In this document: piece by piece, positions 27,721-34,710 of the stretch
How positions within the stretch are numbered: the stretch's first letter is position 1
How the letters are laid out: the number at the start of each line of letters is the position of its first letter
From: Streptomyces sp. NRRL F-5123
GTDB lineage: Bacteria > Actinomycetota > Actinomycetes > Streptomycetales > Streptomycetaceae
DNA: 64,000 nt
Direction: 5' to 3'
Assembly (NCBI RefSeq): GCF_000721495.1
Contig: NZ_JOHY01000032.1
Location: 12,518 to 76,517 of the forward strand
The notes under the pieces: generated by a model
What the model was told of the DNA's origin: nothing
Database searches by the model: none
What the model saw: only the letters and a program-made list of their open reading frames with translations
Translations under genes and position numbers: made by a program

Positions 27721-28929
27721 GTGTCCCTCGTGAACGTGCTGGACTTCCTGCTCATCCTCGCCGCTGTCTGGTTCGCCGTGGTCGGCTACCGGCAGGGCTT
27801 CGTCGTCGGCGTCATGTCGGTGGTCGGCTTCATCGGCGGCGGCCTCGTCGCGATCTACCTGCTGCCGCTGCTGTGGGACAAGGCGACCGGTGACGCCACC
27901 CCGGGCTCGGTCGCGGTCGTCACGGCCGTGGCGATCGTCATCGTGTGCGCGTCGGTGGGTCAGGCGTTCACCACGCACCTCGGCAACAAGCTCCGTACGA
28001 AGATCACCTGGTCGCCTGCCCGCGCGGTCGACGCGAGCGGCGGGGCGCTGGTCAACGTGCTGGCGATGCTGCTGGTGGCCTGGCTGATAGGCAGTGCGCT
28101 GGCCACCACGGCCCTGCCGACGATAGGGCGCGAGGTGCGCTCGTCGAAGGTGCTGCTCGGGGTGTCGCGGGTGATGCCGTCGCAGGCCGACACGTGGTTC
28201 GACAACTTCAGCACGACACTGGCGCAGAACGGCCTGCCGCAGGTCTTCGGCACCTTCGGCGCCGAGCCGATCACCTCGGTGCCCGCGCCCGACCCGGCGC
28301 TGGTCGACAACCCGGTGGTGACGACCGCGCGGCGCAGCATCGTCAAGGTCGTCGGCACCGCACCGGGCTGCGGCAAGGTGCTGGAGGGCTCCGGCTTCGT
28401 CTTCGCGCCGGGCAAGGTCATGACGAACGCGCACGTCGTCGGCGGCGTCTCCGAGCCGACCGTGCAGGTCGGCGGCAAGGGCAGACTGCACGACGCGCGC
28501 GTGGTGCTCTACGACTGGCAGCGCGACATCGCGGTGCTGGACGTCCCCGGCCTGGACGCGCCCGCGCTGCACTTCGCCACCACCGACGAGCACACGCGCG
28601 ACGACGCGATCGTGGCCGGCTTCCCGGAGAACGGCGGCTTCGACGTGCGGGCGGCGCGCGTCCGCGACCGGATCACGGCCAACGGCCCGGACATCTACCA
28701 CCGGGGCACCGTCCACCGCGACGTGTACTCGCTGTACGCGACGGTCCGGCAGGGCAATTCCGGCGGCCCGCTGCTCACCCCGGACGGCAAGGTCGCGGGC
28801 GTCGTCTTCGCCAAGTCGCTGGACGACTCCAACACCGGCTACGCGCTGACCGCCGACGAGGTCGCGCCCGACGCGAAGGCCGGGCTCACCGCGGACCGGC
28901 GGGTCGACAGCGAGAGCTGCGCGCTGTGA
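27721..28929 (+). CDS. MarP-type membrane-bound trypsin-like serine protease
   Basis: 402 residues from GTG 27721 (a second GTG at 27733, MNVLDFLL, fits homologues equally well). The first 150 residues form four membrane helices of the CvpA/colicin V production family. The periplasmic-side chymotrypsin-fold domain has His in MTNAHVVGG, Asp in WQRDIAVLDV and Ser in RQGNSGGPLL. GCGKVLEGSGF and the final SCAL suggest a disulfide. The mycobacterial relative MarP is needed for acid and oxidative resistance. An 18-bp terminator follows. Confidence 0.92.
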   Translation: MSLVNVLDFLLILAAVWFAVVGYRQGFVVGVMSVVGFIGGGLVAIYLLPLLWDKATGDATPGSVAVVTAVAIVIVCASVGQAFTTHLGNKLRTKITWSPARAVDASGGALVNVLAMLLVAWLIGSALATTALPTIGREVRSSKVLLGVSRVMPSQADTWFDNFSTTLAQNGLPQVFGTFGAEPITSVPAPDPALVDNPVVTTARRSIVKVVGTAPGCGKVLEGSGFVFAPGKVMTNAHVVGGVSEPTVQVGGKGRLHDARVVLYDWQRDIAVLDVPGLDAPALHFATTDEHTRDDAIVAGFPENGGFDVRAARVRDRITANGPDIYHRGTVHRDVYSLYATVRQGNSGGPLLTPDGKVAGVVFAKSLDDSNTGYALTADEVAPDAKAGLTADRRVDSESCAL

Positions 28930-28934
28930 CGAGG

Positions 28935-28979
28935 GGCCGGGTGGCGGCGGACGAAAGCGGCGTCCGCCGCCACCCGGCC
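28935..28979. terminator. Perfect 18-bp hairpin, bidirectional
   Basis: Arm 28935-28952 is exactly complementary to 28962-28979, with a 9-base loop (GAAAGCGGC). It begins 5 bases after the marP-like stop and ends 10 bases from the stop of the convergent 59-residue gene, so it serves both. Confidence 0.9.
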
Positions 28980-28989
28980 CGTACGGCCG

Positions 28990-29169
28990 TCAGCCGCGCG
29001 GATGGCGGAGCCGGGCGCCGACCCAGCGGGCGCGGCGCCTGAGGATACGGGGAATCCCCAGCGGGGCCTCGCCCGGCGGGAAGAGGTCCATGGGCGCCGT
29101 ACTGCTGACGGCGGCGGGGGTGCTTCGGCGAGTGCGTGACCCATCACGGTAGTCGTGCGTCCAACCCAT
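28990..29169 (-). CDS. 59-residue small hypothetical protein
   Basis: From ATG 29169 the frame reads MGWTHDYRDGSRTRRSTPAA..., continues MDLFPPGEAPLGIPRILRRRARWVGARLRHPRG and stops at 28992-28990. It is too short for ordinary gene callers. Support comes from its position facing a strong bidirectional terminator, no competing gene, and a sensible composition: an aromatic/acidic start and a very basic amphipathic end (net strongly positive). No Shine-Dalgarno is visible, so translation may be leaderless or begin at the internal ATG at 29091. Function is unknown. Confidence 0.55.
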   Translation of the reverse strand: MGWTHDYRDGSRTRRSTPAAVSSTAPMDLFPPGEAPLGIPRILRRRARWVGARLRHPRG

Positions 29170-29367
29170 ACCGAGCTACGTGCCCGCCCCCGTTGGTCCG
29201 TAATCGCCGTTTGGTGGTCCTGTTGGCCTATGCGTCCGGCAATTCAAATGACCATGAGCTTGTCGTATCGGCGTGTCCCGGCGTGTCGCAGCGTTTCGCG
29301 AGCCGCCGCCCTGTCATGCTCACGGGCGGATACGGACAGCTCCCGTACGGATACGGGCCGCCGCCGC

Positions 29368-30324
29368 TCAGCGGTCCGGCTCGGGGTCCCGCAGCCAGTT
29401 GATCAGCTCGGCGGAGAACGCCGCCGGATCCTCCTCGTGCGGGAAGTGCCCCAGCCCGTCGAAGAGCCGCCAGCGGTAGGGCGCCTCGACGTACTCCCCG
29501 CTGCCCGCCGCGCTGCCGGTGCGCAGCGCCGGGTCCAGCGAGCCGTGCAGATGCAGGGTCGGCACCCTGACCGGCCGCTTCATCCGGCGGTTGAACTGGA
29601 TGCCGTCCGGCCGGGCCATCGACCGCACCATCCACCGGTAGGGCTCGATCGCGCAGTGCGCGGTCGACGGGACCTGCATCGCCTGCCGGTAGACCGCGAT
29701 GGCCTCCTCGTCCGGCAGCTGGGGCCCGGACCAGCCGGTGATCAGCTCGCCGACGAGCGCCGCGCCGTCCGCGACGAGCTGCCGCTCGGGGATCCACGGC
29801 CGCTGGAAGCCCCAGATGTACGCCCCGGCGCGGCTCTGCCGCAGGTCGGTGAGCATCGCGGTGCGCCAGCGGCGCGGGTGCGGCATCGAGACGACCGCGA
29901 GCCGGCGGACGAGCTTGGGCCGCATCGCCGCGGCCGTCCAGGCGAGGTAGCCGCCCAGGTCGTGGCCGACGACGGCGGCGTCCGGCTCGCCGAGCGAGCG
30001 GATCACCCCGGTGACGTCGAGGGCGAGGTTGCCCGGGTCGTAGCCGCGCGGGGTGCGGTCGCTGCCCCCGACGCCGCGCAGATCCATCGCGACCGCGCGG
30101 AAGCCGGCGTCGGCGAGCGCGGTGAGCTGGTGCCGCCAGGTCCACCAGAACTGCGGGAAGCCGTGCAGGAGCAGGACGAGCGGCCCGTCGCCGGCCTCCG
30201 CGATGTGGAAGCGGGCGCCGTTGGCCGCGACGTCACGGTGGGTCCACGGGCCGTCCGGCCGGATCACCGACGCGCTCGACCCGCCCTTGGTCCACGGGCT
30301 CGCGGGCCGGTCGGCGGAGTTCAT
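29368..30324 (-). CDS. Alpha/beta hydrolase, epoxide-hydrolase type
   Basis: 318 residues. LLLHGFPQFWWTW is the oxyanion motif, and the nucleophile is Asp in VVGHDLGGYLAW, as in epoxide hydrolases and dehalogenases rather than Ser esterases. A second Asp lies in HGSLDPALRTG and the catalytic His in GLGHFPHEEDP. Cap-domain tyrosines (for example in EPYRWMVRS) could activate the epoxide. Start ATG 30324. The DUF1469 gene lies 13 bases upstream in the same direction, so the two may be cotranscribed. Confidence 0.88.
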   Translation of the reverse strand: MNSADRPASPWTKGGSSASVIRPDGPWTHRDVAANGARFHIAEAGDGPLVLLLHGFPQFWWTWRHQLTALADAGFRAVAMDLRGVGGSDRTPRGYDPGNLALDVTGVIRSLGEPDAAVVGHDLGGYLAWTAAAMRPKLVRRLAVVSMPHPRRWRTAMLTDLRQSRAGAYIWGFQRPWIPERQLVADGAALVGELITGWSGPQLPDEEAIAVYRQAMQVPSTAHCAIEPYRWMVRSMARPDGIQFNRRMKRPVRVPTLHLHGSLDPALRTGSAAGSGEYVEAPYRWRLFDGLGHFPHEEDPAAFSAELINWLRDPEPDR

Positions 30325-30337
30325 GCCCCAGAGCGTG

Positions 30338-30847
30338 TCACACCTTCGCGTCCGCCGGGGCGTCGGCGGAGGGCAGAGCGCGTCCGGAACGTGACGATTC
30401 GGTGGCGCCGCCGCGCAGCGCCGCGGCGCCGTCCGGCAGCTCGCGCGGGCGGGGCTTGGCCTTCTGCAGCACCGCGGCCGTCTGCTTCGCCGAGTTGATC
30501 GACCGCTCGGGCTTCTTGACGGCCTTGAAGCGCAGGAGGCCGATCGCGCCGACGAGCAGCGCGAGGAACACGTACGCGCCGAACACGAGCAGGAACGCCC
30601 AGCCGGTGGTCATACCGAGCGCCTTCAGGCCCCATGCGGCGGCCAGGCTCAGCATGGGCACGGAGAACAGCGCGAGCGCCAGCGCGGCGACCATCGCGGC
30701 GCTGCCGAAGGCCACCCGCTTGGCGTCCGCCCGCAGCTCCGCCTTGGCCAGCGCGATCTCGTCGTGCACCAGGGCGCTCATCTCCGCCGTGGCGGCGGCG
30801 AACAGCTGCCCGACGCTGCGGCTGTCACCGTTGTGGGCTGCGCTCAT
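30338..30847 (-). CDS. DUF1469 / phage-holin-like membrane protein
   Basis: 169 residues from ATG 30847 (MSAAHNGDSRSVGQLF), with GGAGGA upstream; ATGs at 30865 and 30877 are in frame. The family core is QLFAAATAEMSALVHDEIALAKAEL, an amphipathic helix followed by two membrane helices (about residues 50-80 and 85-110). The tail is basic and Pro/Ala-rich. Family function is unknown; the holin label reflects topology only. It lies between nhaA and the hydrolase on the same strand. Confidence 0.85.
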   Translation of the reverse strand: MSAAHNGDSRSVGQLFAAATAEMSALVHDEIALAKAELRADAKRVAFGSAAMVAALALALFSVPMLSLAAAWGLKALGMTTGWAFLLVFGAYVFLALLVGAIGLLRFKAVKKPERSINSAKQTAAVLQKAKPRPRELPDGAAALRGGATESSRSGRALPSADAPADAKV

Positions 30848-30929
30848 CGTGTCGTCCTCCGTCATTCCGTCGTCCACTGTCGAGCGGCCCGTTCCGTGGC
30901 GGTTCGACCGTCCGCTGTCCGATCATGCC

Positions 30930-32351
30930 TCAGATCGTGTCAGGTCCGCTGTCGCGGCGGGCCAGTTGGGCGAGCCTGCGGTGTTCGGCGGCCTTCGCCT
31001 CCAGGATCTCGGCCATCCTGAGGTGGTAGGCGGGGTCGTCCTCCTCGTAGACGTCGGGGACGCCGTCGCCGTCCTCGTCGCGCTCCTCGTCCTCCGACAG
31101 CCGCCGGTAGGTCGTGTCGCGCAGCTTGAGCAGGACCGAGGCCAGCAGCGCGGAGACCACCGAGCCGACCAGCACCGCCGCCTTGGTCTCGGCGGTGAGC
31201 GCGGGGTCGGACGCGAAGGCCAGCTCGCCGATCAGCAGTGCGACGGTGAAGCCGATGCCGCCGAGCGCGGCCATCGCGAAGACGTCCGGCCAGGCCAGGT
31301 CGGGGTTGAGGGACGCGCGGGTGAAGCGGGCGGCGGCCCAGGTGCCGCCGAAGATGCCGGCGGTCTTGCCGGCCACCAGACCGAGCACGACGCCGAGGGT
31401 CTCCGGCCGGGTGAAGACGCCGGAAAGAGCCGTCCCCGACACCGCGACCCCCGCGTTGAACAGCGCGAAGAGCGGCACCGCGAGCCCCGCCGACAGCGGC
31501 CGCAGCAGATGCTCGACGTGCTCGGCCTGCGAGGGCCCGGCCACCTCCGCGGTCGTGCCGGTGCCTTCCGGGCGCGGGCGCGGGGTGCAGCGCAGCATGA
31601 GCCCCAGGGCCACGCCCGCGACGGTCGCGTGGATCCCGCTGTTGACCGTCAGCGCCCAGGTGACGAGGGCGAGCGGCACGTACACGTACCAGCCGCGCAC
31701 CCTGGCGTGCAGCAGGAGCCAGAAGAGGACCAGGCAGGCGGCGGCGCCCACCAGGGCGGCGACGTTGACGGTGGAGGTGAAGAAGATCGCGATGACCAGG
31801 ATCGCGCACAGGTCGTCCACGACGGCGAGGGTGAGCAGGAAGGCGCGCAGGGCGGCGGGCAGCGCGGTGCCGATGACGGCGAGCACGCCGAGCGCGAACG
31901 CGATGTCGGTGGCCGTCGGCACCGCCCAGCCGCGCAGCGAGCCGCCGCCCGCCGCGGCCGTCACGGCGTAGACCCCCGCCGGGACGGCCATGCCGCACAG
32001 CGCCGCGACGACGGGGAGGGCGGCGGCGGAGGGCGTGCGCAGCTCGCCGGTGACCAGCTCGCGCTTGAGTTCGATGCCGGCGACGAAGAAGAAGACGGCG
32101 AGCAGGCCGTCGGACGCCCAGTGCGCGACCGACAGGTGCAGGCCGAGGGCGGCGGGGCCGACATGGTGGTGGACGACGGTGCCGTAGCCGCGCTGGGCGG
32201 TGTTCGCCCAGATGAGGGCGGCGGCCGCGGCCGCGAGGAGCAGTAGGCCGCCGACGGTCTCCGCGCGCAGGGCGTCGAGGAGGGCGTTGCGCTCGGGGAG
32301 CGGGAGGCGGCCGAGCAGGACGGCGGGGCGGCGGCGCCGCGGCTCGGGCAC
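30930..32351 (-). CDS. nhaA: Na+/H+ antiporter NhaA with C-terminal acidic extension
   Basis: 473 residues. Exchanges cytoplasmic sodium for external protons. Twelve hydrophobic segments fill residues 30-410. The ion-binding aspartates are D179/D180 in LAVVDDLCAI and D149 in PTATDIAFALG. FFFVAGIELKRELVTGEL and ALGGIGFTVALLIGELAF are family hallmarks. After the last helix a 60-residue cytoplasmic tail contains DEDGDGVPD at 425-433, a calcium-binding-loop pattern not usual in NhaA, then an amphipathic helix. Confidence 0.94.
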   Translation of the reverse strand: MPEPRRRRPAVLLGRLPLPERNALLDALRAETVGGLLLLAAAAAALIWANTAQRGYGTVVHHHVGPAALGLHLSVAHWASDGLLAVFFFVAGIELKRELVTGELRTPSAAALPVVAALCGMAVPAGVYAVTAAAGGGSLRGWAVPTATDIAFALGVLAVIGTALPAALRAFLLTLAVVDDLCAILVIAIFFTSTVNVAALVGAAACLVLFWLLLHARVRGWYVYVPLALVTWALTVNSGIHATVAGVALGLMLRCTPRPRPEGTGTTAEVAGPSQAEHVEHLLRPLSAGLAVPLFALFNAGVAVSGTALSGVFTRPETLGVVLGLVAGKTAGIFGGTWAAARFTRASLNPDLAWPDVFAMAALGGIGFTVALLIGELAFASDPALTAETKAAVLVGSVVSALLASVLLKLRDTTYRRLSEDEERDEDGDGVPDVYEEDDPAYHLRMAEILEAKAAEHRRLAQLARRDSGPDTI

Positions 32352-32613
32352 GGGCGACCTCCAGGGCGCTCAGCGGCGACGGCACCGGTCTGACAAGGGG
32401 CACCCTTGCCCTGTGTGCGGTCCGTGTCGTCCTCCCAGCGTGCCCCGCACCCGCGGGGCGCGGGCCCTTGTGCTGGCCCGAACGGGGGGGCGCGTGCCGG
32501 AGGTGGTGCGAGCGGCGCGGGCGGGCGGGAGGGGCGCAGCAGCGTGCGCGACGGGGGCGCAGGTCGGCACACGCGAGCGCCGCCGGCAGGACACGGGTGG
32601 CGCGGGGAACGCG
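32352..32613. other. Region between acs terminator and nhaA
   Basis: 262 bases of very GC-rich sequence upstream of nhaA. CAAGGGGCACCCTTG near 32395-32410 can form a short hairpin. No gene or defined promoter is recognised. Confidence 0.35.
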
Positions 32614-32650
32614 CGAGGGCGCCCCGCCGGTCACCGGCGGGGCGCCCTCG
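32614..32650 (-). terminator. 18-bp hairpin after acetyl-CoA synthetase
   Basis: Arm 32614-32631 is complementary to 32633-32650, leaving a tight GGTCACC turn. It lies 14 bases past the acs stop on the minus strand. Confidence 0.85.
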
Positions 32651-32663
32651 AAGGCGGCAGCGG

Positions 32664-34622
32664 TCAGTCCTCGCTGGGCGCGCTCGGCAGCTTGGTCTGG
32701 ATCAGCTCCATCACCGACGAGTCGGTGAGCGTGGTGACGTCACCCAGTTCGCGGTTCTCCGCGACGTCCCGCAGCAGGCGGCGCATGATCTTGCCGGACC
32801 GCGTCTTGGGCAGTTCGGAGACCACCAGGACGCGCTTGGGCTTGGCGATCGGGCCGAGCGTCCTGCCCACGTGGTCGCGCAGCGACGCCACCAGGTCGGC
32901 GCTGTCCTCCGCGGAGCCGCGCAGGATCACGAACGCGACGATGGCCTGCCCCGTCGTCTCGTCGGCGGCGCCGACGACCGCGGACTCGGCGACCTTCGGG
33001 TGCGACACGAGTGCCGACTCGACCTCGGTCGTCGAGATGTTGTGACCGGACACCAGCATGACGTCGTCGACCCGGCCGAGCAGCCAGATGTCGCCGTCGT
33101 CGTCCTTCTTGGCGCCGTCGCCCGCGAAGTAGCGGCCGGGGAAGCGGGACCAGTACGTGTCGAGGTAGCGCTGGTCGTCGCCCCAGATGGTGCGCAGCAT
33201 CGACGGCCACGGCTCGGTCAGCACCAGGTAGCCGCCGGAGCCGTCGGGCACCTCGTGACCCTCGTCGTCCACGACGGTGGCCGCGATGCCGGGCAGCGGG
33301 GTCTGCGCCGAGCCGGGCTTGGCGGCGGTGACGCCGGGCAGCGGGCTGATCATCATCGCGCCCGTCTCCGTCTGCCACCATGTGTCGACGACCGGGGTCT
33401 TGCTCGCGCCGATGTTCTCGCGGTACCAGACCCACGCCTCGGGGTTGATCGGCTCGCCGACGCTGCCCAGCACGCGCAGGCTGCTCAGGTCGAACTTCGC
33501 CGGGATCGCGTCGCCCCACTTCATGAACGTGCGGATCGCGGTGGGCGCGGTGTAGAGGATCGTCACACCGTACTTCTGCACGATCTCCCAGAAGCGGCCC
33601 TGGTGCGGGGTGTCCGGGGTGCCCTCGTAGATCACCTGGGTGGCGCCGTTGGAGAGCGGGCCGTAGACGATGTACGAGTGCCCGGTGACCCAGCCGATGT
33701 CGGCGGTGCACCAGTAGACGTCCGTGTCCGGCTTGAGGTCGAAGACGGCGTGGTGGGTGTAGCTGACTTGCGTCAGGTAGCCGCCGGAGGTGTGCAGGAT
33801 GCCCTTCGGCTTACCCGTGGTGCCCGAGGTGTAGAGGATGAACAGCGGGTGCTCGGCCTCGAAGGGCTCCGGGGTGTGCTCGGTCGACTGGCGGCCGGTC
33901 ACCTCGTGCCACCACAGGTCGCGTCCCTCGGTCCAGGCCACGTCCTGCCCGGTGCGGCGGACCACCAGCACGTGCTCGACCTGCGGGGTGCGCGCGACCG
34001 CGTCATCTATGGCGGGCTTCAGCGCGGAGGGCTTGCCGCGCCGGTAGCCGCCGTCCGCGGTGATGACCAGCTTGGCGTCGGCGTCGTCGATACGGGACGC
34101 GACGGCGTCGGCCGAGAAGCCGCCGAAGACGACGGAGTGGGCCGCGCCGATCCGCGCGCACGCCAGCATCGCCACGACGGCCTCGGGGATCATCGGCAGG
34201 TAGACCGCGACCCGGTCGCCCTTGCCCACGCCCAGCTCGGCCAGCGCGTTGGCGGCGCGGCAGACCTCGTCCTTCAGCTCGGCGTAGCTGATCGCCCGGC
34301 TGTCGCCCGGCTCTCCCTCGAAGTGCAGGGCGATGCGGTCGCCGTGGCCGGCCTCGACGTGCCGGTCGACGCAGTTGTACGCCACGTTCAGCTCGCCGTC
34401 CGCGAACCACTTCGCGAACGGCGGGTTCGACCAGTCCAGCGTCTGGGTCGGCTCGGTCGCCCAGGTCAGCCGCCGGGCCTGCTCGGCCCAGAAGCCCAGC
34501 CGGTCGGCCGCGGCCTGCTCGTACGCCGCCGCGGTGACATTCGCGGCGGCGGCCAGCTCTGCCGGCGGCTCGAACCGCCGCTCCTCCTTCAGCAGGTTGG
34601 CCAGGCTCTCATTGCTGCTCAC
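32664..34622 (-). CDS. acs: Acetyl-CoA synthetase (AMP-forming)
   Basis: 652 residues from GTG 34622, preceded by AAGGAG. Activates acetate to acetyl-AMP and then acetyl-CoA. The AMP-binding P-loop YTSGTTGKPKG, VDTWWQTETG, the hinge GRVDDVMLVSGHNIST and the C-terminal PKTRSGKIMRR are all present. K611 in that last motif is the catalytic lysine, the usual site of regulatory acetylation. Length is typical. Transcribed alone; a strong hairpin follows. Confidence 0.96.
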   Translation of the reverse strand: MSSNESLANLLKEERRFEPPAELAAAANVTAAAYEQAAADRLGFWAEQARRLTWATEPTQTLDWSNPPFAKWFADGELNVAYNCVDRHVEAGHGDRIALHFEGEPGDSRAISYAELKDEVCRAANALAELGVGKGDRVAVYLPMIPEAVVAMLACARIGAAHSVVFGGFSADAVASRIDDADAKLVITADGGYRRGKPSALKPAIDDAVARTPQVEHVLVVRRTGQDVAWTEGRDLWWHEVTGRQSTEHTPEPFEAEHPLFILYTSGTTGKPKGILHTSGGYLTQVSYTHHAVFDLKPDTDVYWCTADIGWVTGHSYIVYGPLSNGATQVIYEGTPDTPHQGRFWEIVQKYGVTILYTAPTAIRTFMKWGDAIPAKFDLSSLRVLGSVGEPINPEAWVWYRENIGASKTPVVDTWWQTETGAMMISPLPGVTAAKPGSAQTPLPGIAATVVDDEGHEVPDGSGGYLVLTEPWPSMLRTIWGDDQRYLDTYWSRFPGRYFAGDGAKKDDDGDIWLLGRVDDVMLVSGHNISTTEVESALVSHPKVAESAVVGAADETTGQAIVAFVILRGSAEDSADLVASLRDHVGRTLGPIAKPKRVLVVSELPKTRSGKIMRRLLRDVAENRELGDVTTLTDSSVMELIQTKLPSAPSED

Positions 34623-34710
34623 GCCAGCTCCTTGTCAGGGTCTCCCAGATGTCCCGCCACTACCTCACCAGTCCGCGGGGCACCCTGACAAGGGTTCGCC
34701 CGGAAGTGGT

